This document shows positions 54,801 to 62,639 of a stretch of DNA of 64,000 bases, piece after piece. Within the stretch, counting starts at the first letter, position 1, and each line of letters starts with the position of its first letter. Both the position numbers and the translations under genes were made by a program. Below the pieces are notes generated by a model. That model ran no database searches, had not been told where the DNA came from, and was given only the letters and a program-made list of their open reading frames with translations. The stretch is taken from contig OZ024865.1 in NCBI GenBank assembly GCA_964017155.1, positions 16,060,377 to 16,124,376 on the forward strand. The letters are read 5' to 3'. This stretch comes from Oasisia sp. SBJ-2009. Its lineage: Eukaryota > Annelida > Polychaeta > Sabellida > Siboglinidae.

Positions 54801-57800
54801 TATTGGTAGCCTGATTATTGTCATCTTCATATCAGTTTTCAGAGTCCGAAGCAATGTTCACATTTACAACTCTGTATGAACACAACCATGTGGGTCTAGT
54901 AATAACAACATTTCAACTGTTGTTGTTGGGGATTATTAATTCTAGATTTGCACAAATAAAATGAGTAATTAGGTAAGTATAAATTTAAGATAATCTGAAA
55001 AAAATCGAATGTTGATTAAATCAATGATTTAATCGATGATTTAATCAATTTGATTAAATCAACGCCAAGCCTGACTGTAACAAAGCTCCAGTTTATTGGG
55101 TTATTTAAATATTGTTACTCAATTTGCAAGAAAGTCGTCAAAACATTTATTGAGAGCTTTTATTGTAGTTAACAGATAAAGTCAAAAGTATTAAAAAAAA
55201 CATTAGTTCATTAAAATGACCATATATTTTTTTCATAATGTTCTTAGAATGTGTCCAGCAATGTGTGTTTAATTAGTAAACAACACTGTTGGCATATTTA
55301 TTTCACCATAAACATTTAGTATGAAACATTACAGGAGTTGAGTTGGCAACAATTTTTTTTCAATTTATTGTTAGACAATGGGCAGAGACAGTTTAAGAAC
55401 ACAACTGGACAAATGTCATCCTTCATTGTTATGGACGGACTGACTGACAGACAGACAGACGGACGGATCATGAATATTTTATGTGGAATGTCTTGAAGCT
55501 CCATCTTCAATAACATTTTTAATAATTTCTTCAGATACATTTTTATTGTTTCATTTTGACCAATGCCGTATCCACAATAATATTTAGCATGCAAGCTGTT
55601 TTGGTGAAATGTTCACAAAAATTATATTTTTGTATGAAAAACTGCAAAAAAATCAAGGTTCTTTTTGCTACACGAAGCTTGTTTTGTTTGTAAAAATTGC
55701 ATACAATATTGGAATATATCTCAAATTCAAAATTGGAATTACTGGTTATGTACTAGTTAGTTAACAATATTTCACGTAGATACTAATTACGAAATTTCAC
55801 TCCTTTCCACATGAAATGCTTCACATGCAGGTCACATGACCACGCAAGGACCAATGCACCAAATGGTACTTAATGTGATATGTAGCGCACGTAGATGCGT
55901 GTAAGCAAGATAAGACTGCGGAATTTGGAAGAAGAAATCAATAACTACAGCGGTGGACAGCGGTGGACGCATTGTTCCTTGTTGATTGCTCTCGTTTGAG
56001 AAGTCTAGTCATGCCAACTGGCTAATTTCTAGTGGTAGCTATTTCTGGTGATGGACACCTGCTTCAAGTCTATTCAGTGCACTGGACATTGTAGTGACCG
56101 GTGACTCAGCTGTCTTCCCAGTTTCATAACAACTTGTCGTGTTAATTTGACTGGGTCAACACCGGGTCAAAATGTGAATCACCCTCCTTGGTGTACATAG
56201 CCAACCAACGCCAGCCATCACCACTCACCAGCATTTGATATTTTGATCTTTTTAATTTAAGAAACAGGTTCTTGTTGAAGTATTAATTTCTACTGTTGCC
56301 AATTATGGCTTAGAATACAACAGATTTATAATGTTCACATAAAACGTACGTACGTAATTCCGTTCTGATCTAGTGGCTGGCTGATAAGACAATTTGTTCC
56401 GTGATAAAAATAAACAACTAAATATCTACATAATGATGTGAGTATGAGAGACACAGGGCAACGATACAAGTATGTGAATGAATACAGAACTAACAGAAGA
56501 CATCAGCTCCTGAGATAAGACACTGTTATAAAGTGAAACATACAAAGATGTTTATTGAGCTGCGTTTTGTAAACACTTTAATTATTTACCTGGCTGTCAT
56601 GATTATATTATAGACACATCTGCAGTTTAGTTTCTCAACATAGCATTACTTGTGAAAGATATTCCATATATTATTTCATACGATAATAATTATTTACACT
56701 GTATAATTACCTTTATTACACATAGTTTAATTAAAACAGTGATCATTTAATGTTTAAACTTTGGTTTTATTCAGGGGTAAACACATAGCTGTCAACATAC
56801 TAATTTGCTATTTTGTAAGTAATAATGTATCTACTTAAATATTTTGTATCACTGTGTAATGTTGTATACAGCTGTATACGTAAACACATCACTAGAGGTC
56901 CAGGGCACAGATGGAATGTCCACAAACAAAAATCAATTAGGAAGTAATTGATCTGAGGCTGCAGCTGGTGACAGTCTTAAGTGTCAACAGACATGACACT
57001 CCCAGGGAACAAATTGGCAATCAGATGACACTGACTGGGACAGTGACAAGACGGGTGGGATCCGTGATGTCTTGCAATTACGTAGATCGATATTTTATAG
57101 TAAACAATATCCTCAACACCACGTTGCTAAACACACCAATATAGATGACGTAAGACCACAATAAGGTGTTCATCCGCCATTACCCGTGCGACCAAAGTGT
57201 ACCCTATAAAAACAGCATTAAGCAGGTTGTCTGTATTTCTGTGAGCACATATGTAGTGTGGAGTGAGTAGAAATGATGTTTTTGTGCAGCGTGGCATCAG
57301 ACATGTCAAATTATGACAGCTGTCAGTCGGTGCATTTATGCGTATTAATACAGTTGTTATTTTGCTTGGTGATGTAATCAGGGACAATCCGTGGGCGGTT
57401 CAAGCAGAAATGGAGGGGTGTAAGGTTTGAAAGAAGTTTGTGGGAGCCTGAGGTATTATAAGTTCACACATTTTTCACTGAACCCCTGTCTATGGAGGGT
57501 AAATATGCTGTGAAATTATCAATAACAGATCTCATCAAGATTTCCTTCATTTTCTACTAATCTCGCAGTGCTCTGTTATTGACAATTTCACAACATGCTT
57601 ACCCTCCATAGACACAAGTTATGTCCAAAATTTGTGAACTTCTCATACCTCAGGCTCCCACAAACTTCTTTCAAACCTTACACCCCTCCATTTTTGCTTG
57701 AACCACCCATGGATTGCCCCTGATTACATCACCAAGCAAAATGATAACTGTATTAATATGCAGAAATGCACCGAATAACAGCTGTCATAATTTGACAGCT

Positions 57801-60800
57801 CTGATGTCACGCTGCACAAAAACATCATTTATAATCACTCCACACTCCATGTGCTCACAGAAATTTAGACAACCTGCATAATGCTGCTTTTATAGGGTAC
57901 TCTTTAGTCGGGAAAATGGCGGATTAACACATTATTGTGGCCTTACATCAGTATGTCTCCACGCTCAATTCCGACGTCTCAATTCATGACAGTGTTTCCC
58001 CTGGTATATAATGAGCGAGGTGGGCCACCTCACTGTTTTTCTAAACCACCTCGCCCAAAATATGCCAAAATTGTTGCCTCTTAGCTATTTCATGACTATT
58101 TACCCCAGGTAATTGTAAATAATGCTAAACAGTGTCACATTTACATGCTAAAGTTCTAGTAATTTCTTTCCCCATTATGTGCCAGAGAATAGGTAAAAAA
58201 ATACTTTATAACGTACTATTTTTAACCTAATATTTAAAATAGATCTAAGGGATATGCCCCCAGACCACCATAGCACATAGTTATTGTTGTACTACAAATA
58301 CTATGTTTAAGTGAGAAAAGAAACACTATATATTACAGTATTTGTTGGGTAGACGTTTCTCTTTCTACTACTATGCTGTGTGTTTCATCTTTAGTCAGCC
58401 TCCTCCCATTCATCCAATGTGTCAAATAGCTTGTATTATTTTCACAAGAAAACAAGGATTAATGTGTCTCGGTGAATGTTTTTGCATTTTATTCCTTTTT
58501 GTCTCACACCACCATTGTCTTAGACTCCAAACAGCCCAAACTTGGGCTAACGCAGGAGTTTTCCTTCTCTCTACAATTAGTGAACCCACTACAGGTCACA
58601 GTCACACATTTACCCCCTGTGTGGGATCTTTTACTTCCCCTGACATAGACACCAGATAGAAGTGTCGTACCGCTGCCTAGATTAATTGTAATTAGGCAAC
58701 GGCAGAGTAAATATGGGGGATTAACTAGAATGATAACTTACGCTGTAATGGCGTAATATAAATATAAATCAACACCTTATATAAAACTCGATAGCAGCAA
58801 TCTTTATTTTATAAGCGAAATAATAAATGTAATAAAACAACAATAAAGTATAGTTCAATTAAAAGAACAAATCACGCGCCTCGTGGCAGCGTACAAACGC
58901 TTTGCAGTACCAACTGTTTCTCCGAACCCACTCTCTCAATCTCTGTCTCTCCTTCTCCTCGTGTCTCTCCCTGCGCTCCTATTTATCCCCTTTTTCCCAC
59001 TGGCGGGAAACCTTTCCTTTGAGCCCTGCCATGCCCTCTGGTGGGCATCTCATCACCTTGGTAGCGCCCTCTGGTGGGCATCTCCTCACCTTGGTATGAG
59101 CCCTACCATAGAAGGGACCACCGGCTTTTAGTGTCTCTTCCGAAAGACACAGGCAAATGTGGGGTGAACGAAATTGCCTAAGTTTCGAAATGGCGGTAGA
59201 TGGGATTGAATCACCGTCCCCTCGATTGACAGTCCGGCGCTCTACCGCACGACCACCGCTCCCCACACCTGTGCTTTAACACTTGCTTGGTTCACCCTAC
59301 CATCTCACTCGTCATTTACCCAGGGGAAACACTGCGACATGTAGTCATGTACCAGACAGTTTACTGAAAATTACCAGTTAGGAACCTAATTTATAAAACC
59401 TAGACAGTCATTACATTATTACACATTCATGAATTGAAGATTTTTTTCTAGAAAGAAAATCAATTACTAAGTGATGCTGGGGGAAAAGGCAGTGAGTGAC
59501 CCATGGATGCTAAAACAGTTCACTTTTTTGTGTGTCCTAGAAATAGGTCACTCGCTCATGGGCAATACGCAACAAATTGATAACAAGTGGAATACTCCAC
59601 ATACAGGCTTTTAAACAAGCCTTTGTGTAGGAGCAAATTTTTGCCAATACAGAAATGTTAAGGTTGAAAATGTCAACCACAATTTATCTATGGTGTCAAC
59701 TCATACACACAGAAGCCAGTTCAGATGTGTGTGTATACGGATCATAATCCATGATACACATGTAAGATCCATTTTCAAATAACAATGGACAACATATATG
59801 GGCAAGGACACAACCTCAAAATTGGAGGTATTAAAACAATACAAAAATGTCCATGTTCCATACTATACTGCCTTAACAATTTTCATACATGAAGCCTATG
59901 TTGTATGATATGAAGCAGGAATTTAACTTGCCAGATATTTTGTTTAGCTATAAGGCTCTTAGGTTACACTAGTTTACATTATCTTCCAGTTGGTTCCCAA
60001 CTACAGTACGGAGTACCTCTGGTAGCTTGATGCAGACACCGGTCCATCCATTACACATGTGTTTTAAGTTGTTTCAGGTCATCAAACTCAACTGTCTTAA
60101 ACAAGCATGTATATGAATTCACATATTTACCAAAGAATTGTGTGACTGGCAAAAATGTTAGAAAAACCTATGCTTTTGAGATGTTGAGCCCAAATCCTCT
60201 AACCCCTGCATGAATTTAAAAATATCTACATCATAATATAGACTATACACTATCTAAATGGACCCGTTAGATCACGTGCAAAATGTGAGCCTTATACATG
60301 CAAAACTTACAAAGATGTGGGGCCACATACTCATGTACATGCATTGAGAGAAATACTGTTTTATAATAATTATAGAAAGGACTCCGTTATAGAAAACTGC
60401 CTAGAGGCCAGGGATAAATTGAAAAAACTGGCATTGATGCATCATAGGGTGGGATTAGGAAGTCATGTTTGCTAATCAGGGATAATCTAGATTAGATGTA
60501 CATATAGTTACTTGTACAGTATGCATGCAGACATAGGAAATTCGATAATATAATGTTACAAAGGACGAATCACTCAGAGTCAGAATTTTAGTTTCACACA
60601 ATCAATTTATGTAATTATTATGCCAACATGTCTGTACTTATGGATTTGTAATTGATTTTGTTGTCTATTGGGAGCAGGCAGGAAGGACTAAACTGCTACA
60701 GTGACAGCCTCAGGCTAAGGACTGGAGGGCTTTCGCCAAGACTCAAGTTGATTATCATACGCCTGTCGCATCGCTCACAAGTGTCAAACAGGTGGCAGTA

Positions 60801-61353
60801 CTGTGGCGTGATGGCGACTAATCTAATGTGTGAAACATTATGAAAATGTGTTCACCATATGTTAGCGTATGCGGGAGTTTTCTGCGCAGAAAGTAACAAA
60901 ATCACCCGGCGCACGACGAAACAAGACAGTCCGAAATAACAATGCGTCGGCAAAGCGCACGCACTATGACTATCCCCGGTAGCCGGAGCCGGAGCCTGGT
61001 CGCCACGTTCATTCCCCGCCCTGGGGCCACGCCCACCTCTCCGAAACAAATCGAACAAACAATTCGGTACAAACCTGAAAAGTCGTGACGCCTTCTCCGA
61101 GCTCTGCAACCACACCAGCCCCTTCCCACCCGAGTTCACAAGGTGGTTTGAGGGTGTGCTTGCCCGAACTGTAGAGTCCCTGACGCATCATCAACTCGGC
61201 GAAGTTGATCCCACATGCCTCGATGGCCACTAGCACCTGTCCGGCGCCCGGTTTTTGTCGCGCCTTCTCGACGACTTTGATTTTATCGTGGCCGCCAAAA
61301 GCATTCAATATCAGTGTCCGCGACTTTTCGTTGGTGTTCTCCGATTCGGCCAT
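40667..61353 (-). CDS. VAT1: VAT-1 family quinone-oxidoreductase-like protein
   Basis: Six coding exons, 5' to 3' on the minus strand: 61353-61075, 54457-54247, 46951-46781, 44701-44612, 43020-42785 and 41038-40667. Total 1359 nt, 452 aa. All introns are GT-AG and the phases fit. The start ATG has A at -3 and G at +4, with an in-frame TAA 15 nt upstream. It belongs to the zinc-free medium-chain dehydrogenase/reductase superfamily: GroES-like N-terminal half, then a Rossmann fold with AAGGVGVAATQLC (162-174) and FGTAS-KH (183-191) for NADP(H). NRAVCGYHMG in exon 5 resembles vertebrate VAT1 more than VAT1L. Vertebrate VAT-1 is a membrane-associated protein of synaptic vesicles and mitochondria. 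Residues about 351-452 form a Lys/Glu/Pro-rich tail not present in human VAT1 (393 aa). Confidence 0.95.
41096..41434 (+). repeat. (GGTAT)n microsatellite, about 68 units
   Basis: About 338 bases of perfect pentamer in VAT1 intron 5, (ATACC)n in the transcript, ending 57 nt upstream of exon 6. Confidence 0.98.
41491..41677 (+). repeat. (TCAAGTTACA)7 followed by (TCACA)23
   Basis: Seven exact 10-mers (41491-41560) switch to exact 5-mers (41561-41677). The 10-mer equals two pentamers, one of which is ACATC, the unit of the second block. Confidence 0.98.
42445..42695. mobile_element. TIR MITE, CAGGGGT family, copy A (VAT1 intron 5)
   Basis: Ends CAGGGGTAGAAATA and TTTCTACCCCTG. The interior has TAGTCCGGTAGTC and GACTACCAG motifs. 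CAGGGGT ends suggest hAT, but no 8-bp target duplication was found. Confidence 0.7.
42785..43020 (-). CDS. VAT1: VAT1 exon 5
   Basis: Residues 251-329, from the split Gly to VWAFED. It includes NRAVCGYHMG and the VDSVWAFE segment conserved in VAT-1 proteins. Ends in phase 0. Confidence 0.95.
43045..43505 (+). mobile_element. Possible LINE 3' end (VAT1 intron 4)
   Basis: A frame near 43070-43100 reads FRKVFKDISF, like the F-K-LKTYLF end of several LINE ORF2 proteins. An AT-rich tail follows, containing GCGCTTTAGAAAAA and ending in (ATT)n near 43490-43505. Weak, but it lies directly next to the exon 5 acceptor. Confidence 0.35.
44428..44470. repeat. (TA)n microsatellite
   Basis: About 43 bases of TA in VAT1 intron 4. 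Confidence 0.95.
44612..44701 (-). CDS. VAT1: VAT1 exon 4
   Basis: Residues 221-250 plus split codons (VDIVLDPLSGPDAAKGYSLL, KPFGKIIHFG), the conserved D-PLGG...K-GKxxxxG strand of MDR reductases. A (ACAGT)n array lies 32 nt before its acceptor. Confidence 0.95.
44734..44945 (+). repeat. (ACAGT)n microsatellite, about 42 units
   Basis: Perfect pentamer. It continues as ACAAT units (44946-44956) that join the 3' end of the minus-strand LINE fragment beside it. Confidence 0.98.
44957..45480 (-). mobile_element. CR1/Rex1-like LINE 3' fragment (VAT1 intron 3)
   Basis: Minus-strand frame at 45475-45220: LQRVVYISSKITGF, YEKQVLRKANKI, LPSSRRFRTITSKTSRKRGS then FIP, the typical CR1/L2/Rex1 ORF2 end. 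A 3' UTR ends AGTTCAGGACAATAAAGTTG and runs into TGTAT/TGTAC repeats. 5'-truncated. Confidence 0.8.
45841..45866 (+). repeat. (TTTG)n microsatellite
   Basis: About six tetramers in VAT1 intron 3. Confidence 0.9.
45964..46712. mobile_element. TIR MITE, CAGGGGT family, copy B, with nested insertion
   Basis: Ends CAGGGGTCGAAATA and TATTTCTACCCCTG. Split after TAGTCC by the element at 46163-46673, then resumes TGCTGACTAGCAG as in copy A. Confidence 0.75.
46163..46673. mobile_element. Nested TIR element, GGGGCCAGTTTCAT ends
   Basis: Ends GGGGCCAGTTTCAT and ATGAAACTGGGCCC. Internal sequence includes GCGTAACTTTACGC-like motifs in both orientations. No transposase. Confidence 0.7.
46781..46951 (-). 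CDS. VAT1: VAT1 exon 3
   Basis: Residues 164-220 plus split codons. It starts inside the GGVG dinucleotide-binding motif, then CRTVPDVTIFGTASAQKH and HPIDYRTQDYVEQVKNISPE. Confidence 0.95.
46952..48580. other. VAT1 intron 2, no other feature seen
   Basis: No transposon ends or coding frames recognised in this part of the intron. Confidence 0.5.
48587..48825 (+). repeat. Compound tetranucleotide array
   Basis: Ordered blocks: ACACTACCAG 12-mers, ACACTGACAG/T 12-mers, ACACATACAT 8-mers, ACATACAG 8-mers, then pure (ACAG)n (about 48765-48822). VAT1 intron 2. Confidence 0.95.
48830..50053. other. VAT1 intron 2, no other feature seen
   Basis: No recognisable gene, RNA gene or transposon end. Confidence 0.5.
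50054..50456. mobile_element. hAT-like MITE (VAT1 intron 2)
   Basis: Ends CAGCGTCCGTAC and GTACGGACCCTG. Interior repeats TTCAAGGCTATT / TTCAAGGCTTTTCAAG. Target duplication not clean (CATTGAC / AGTGAC). Confidence 0.6.
50957..51208 (-). repeat. Inverted partner of 58285-58540
   Basis: About 250 bases matching 58285-58540 in opposite orientation at roughly 95 percent with few indels. VAT1 intron 2, on the far side of exon 2 from its partner. Confidence 0.85.
51425..51640 (+). repeat. Minisatellite, about 44-bp unit
   Basis: About five units of AAACTGGTATAGTAAAACAT plus GTTTAATGGGAACATATATGAG-type sequence, the last truncated. Confidence 0.85.
52026..52415 (+). mobile_element. Single arm of foldback element
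   Basis: Matches the left arm of the palindromic element at 57146-57955, from ACGTAAGACCA through CAATAACAGATCTCATCAAG, and continues GATTAGTAGGAAATGAAGGA, a piece that survives only in the right arm there. No second arm here. Confidence 0.75.
53145..53345 (-). mobile_element. SINE family 2, copy with degraded head
   Basis: Body matches 16990-17170, including CAGCTGTATGAGTGAGTATC on the minus strand. The tRNA head is barely recognisable. Confidence 0.6.
53379..53570. mobile_element. TIR MITE, CAGGGGT family, copy C (VAT1 intron 2)
   Basis: Ends CAGGGGTCGAAATA and TATTTCTACCCCTG. Shorter than copy A by internal deletion near the left end. Confidence 0.7.
53626..53862 (+). mobile_element. tRNA-derived SINE, family 1, copy 1
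   Basis: The head has GTGGTCGCGTGGTAGAG (A box region) and GGTTCAATCCC (B box). The body has CACCCCACATTTGCCTGTGT, the GAGACACTAAAAG segment and GGTAAATGTGTAACCTGTAG. It runs directly into the (GGGGA)n array. Not a functional tRNA: the fold is imperfect and the body recurs at 58577-59264 and 63239-63460. Confidence 0.85.
53863..54097 (+). repeat. (GGGGA)n microsatellite, about 47 units
   Basis: Perfect pentamer, starting at the SINE 3' end and switching to GAGAG units at 54097. (UCCCC)n in the VAT1 transcript. Confidence 0.98.
54098..54220 (+). repeat. (GAGAG)n microsatellite, about 25 units
   Basis: Perfect continuation of the previous array with one base of the unit changed. Ends 26 nt from the exon 2 donor. 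Confidence 0.98.
54247..54457 (-). CDS. VAT1: VAT1 exon 2
   Basis: Residues 94-163 plus a split Gly: VGDKVLCMSHARNMWTEYAA, MPDGMSFEEAAAIQVNYVTA and LRKGKKVLIHMAAG. Acceptor TTGTAG, donor GTGAGT. The hAT-like MITE lies 31 nt upstream and the pentamer array 26 nt downstream. Confidence 0.95.
54489..55073. mobile_element. hAT-like MITE next to VAT1 exon 2
   Basis: Ends CAAGGTTGG and CCAAGCCTG. Flanking 8-bp repeats ACTGTAGC (54481-54488) and ACTGTAAC (55074-55081). The interior near both ends is rich in GATTAAATC motifs. 585 bp, no transposase. Confidence 0.75.
55082..57140. other. VAT1 intron 1, no feature recognised
   Basis: AT-rich intron. No coding frame, RNA gene or transposon end that I can support, apart from short (ACGG/ACAG) tetramers near 55443-55470. 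Confidence 0.5.
57146..57955. mobile_element. Foldback element, 810 bp, two 400-bp arms
   Basis: The left arm (57146-57550) and right arm (57544-57955) are inverted copies at roughly 85-90 percent. Outer ends are ACGTAAGACCACAATAAGG and the inverse. No spacer gene. VAT1 intron 1. The single arm at 52026 belongs to the same family. Confidence 0.85.
58285..58540 (+). repeat. Inverted partner of 50957-51208
   Basis: See the partner. Together the pair brackets VAT1 exon 2 in opposite orientations. Confidence 0.85.
58577..59264 (-). mobile_element. SINE family 1, copy 2, split by a solo LTR
   Basis: On the minus strand the tRNA head (59264-59190) and body run to about 59109, then resume at 58662 and end near 58577. 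The interruption is the LTR at 58663-59108. Confidence 0.85.
58663..59108. mobile_element. Solo LTR, 446 bp
   Basis: Starts TGTCGTACC and ends CCCTACCA (TG...CA). Flanked by a perfect 6-bp target duplication TAGAAG (58657-58662 and 59109-59114). On the + strand a TATATAAAAC box (near 58777) precedes several AATAAA signals (58830-58855), consistent with a + oriented LTR. Inside is a 34-bp tandem duplication of GCCCTCTGGTGGGCATCTC (59033-59095). No internal retroviral-type genes. Confidence 0.8.
59335..60860. other. VAT1 intron 1, no feature recognised
   Basis: No coding frame, RNA gene or transposon end that I can support. Confidence 0.5.
61075..61353 (-). CDS. VAT1: VAT1 exon 1
   Basis: Residues 1-93 from ATG to TTFQ at a phase-0 donor. 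ACGINFAELMMRQGLYSSGK and LGWEGAGVVAELGEGV are the conserved N-terminal blocks of VAT-1 and quinone reductase proteins. Confidence 0.95.
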
Positions 61354-61560
61354 CGTGTTGGTGTGTTACGATGAAAAAGATGACTGAACGCACGGGACAA
61401 TAAGTCGAACACTCGGGCAAAAACCGTCCGGTGACCAGCATTCACTTCACGTCCGTCAAGCTCGACAGGCGGCGCTGCGGTTTGCGATGCAGCAATTCAA
61501 CTCGGTCCCGTTTGAACTCGCCACCACCCCGTCTCTCTATCGCGCGAGTTCTCGGACGTG
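61354..61560 (-). promoter_or_regulatory. Likely VAT1 promoter / 5' UTR
   Basis: The stretch from about 60880 through 61560 is clearly richer in CpG and GC than the rest of the window and surrounds exon 1. No TATA box was identified. The transcription start is not determinable. Confidence 0.45.
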
Positions 61561-61611
61561 TGTGCAATGTTTGATGACGGTTTTGTGACTGAATGTGCCG
61601 GTTTGGTTTTT

Positions 61612-62425
61612 CCCAGATAGCAGACCCATGTTGTGCCAACGTTGGCAACATACGTTGGGCCAACGTCATTTGCTAGTTGGCCCAATGTGTTGACCAATGT
61701 TGGTCCAATGTTGCCTCAATGTTGATCTATAATTATTGTTATAAAAGGAAATACAATATTAATGTCCATTCGTCAAAAAAGTCTTATAATTGTTAATCTG
61801 TGTAGCCGATATTTTACTTTGATTGACCGGATAAATGTGTCTGCATGGTTAAGCTAATCGACATATTTAATAATATTATTAATATTATTAATATAATTAA
61901 TTAACTGTTTACGTTAATTGCCTCATGCTTGATATATACATTTTGGGTGAAAAAGCTAGAATGTGGCCAACGTTGCCCCAGTGTTGGCCGAACGTTGGCA
62001 CTACGTATGTGGAATTAGGGCAGAGTGGTTTCCCCAACGTTGGCTGATATTTGTATAAACAAAAATGTAATTGCATAATTACGTGTATCAGGATTCAGGT
62101 CAGTTATTGAACCATCACTGTACCGCTGTTAGAATATTAAACTCAGGTAATTTACTTGAAATTTATGTTGACCTTGGCACAATGTCGGACCAACGTTGGC
62201 CGAACGTATCCAACGCGGGTGATTGAACCAATCTTGGCTCAAATTTGTATTTAACTTAAACTGAAAATTATAATTATGTGATTGTGTGAACATTAAACTA
62301 AATTTACTGGAATTTGTTGATGGCTGTACATCGTTGGCCCGCCAAATTGTTAACCCAACACCAACGTTATGCCAACAGTACCAGAGTGGGGCCAACGTTG
62401 ATCCAACGTAGGCTTGCTATCGGGG
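61612..62425. mobile_element. TIR element, CCCAGATAGC family with CCAACGTTGG motifs
   Basis: Ends CCCAGATAGCA and the inverse TGCTATCGGGG (one mismatch). More than a dozen CCAACGTTGG / CCAATGTTGG-like palindromes lie in the terminal 100-150 bases and at internal clusters (61960-62010, 62190, 62330-62410). No transposase. The end sequence resembles that of 4013-5555, with a different palindrome. Confidence 0.7.
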
Positions 62426-62503
62426 TTCGCATTGACGGAGAGAGTTCGAAGTGCTTATTTATGCATTTACAGGGGCATGGATGAATGCTTCAAACAATCT
62501 ACA

Positions 62504-62610
62504 CACGCACGCATGCACGCACACCTATGTACAACACCCACACCCACCCATCCACACACACGCACGCACACAAGCACGCACACGCACGCACGCGCACGCA
62601 CTCATTCTCA
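62504..62610 (+). repeat. CA/ACGC-rich simple repeat
   Basis: Mixed ACAC, ACGC and CCACACCC units. Confidence 0.85.
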
Positions 62611-62639
62611 CAGCCACGTACAGGTGTCTCAAGCAGTTT

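Larger units (their letters stand above)
57990..59334. mobile_element. hAT-like element hosting nested insertions
   Basis: Perfect 15-bp terminal inverted repeats CAGTGTTTCCCCTGG / CCAGGGGAAACACTG, of the CAGTGTTTCCC type common in hAT elements. It contains the inverted repeat 58285-58540, a SINE and a solo LTR. No clear 8-bp target duplication. Confidence 0.65.
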
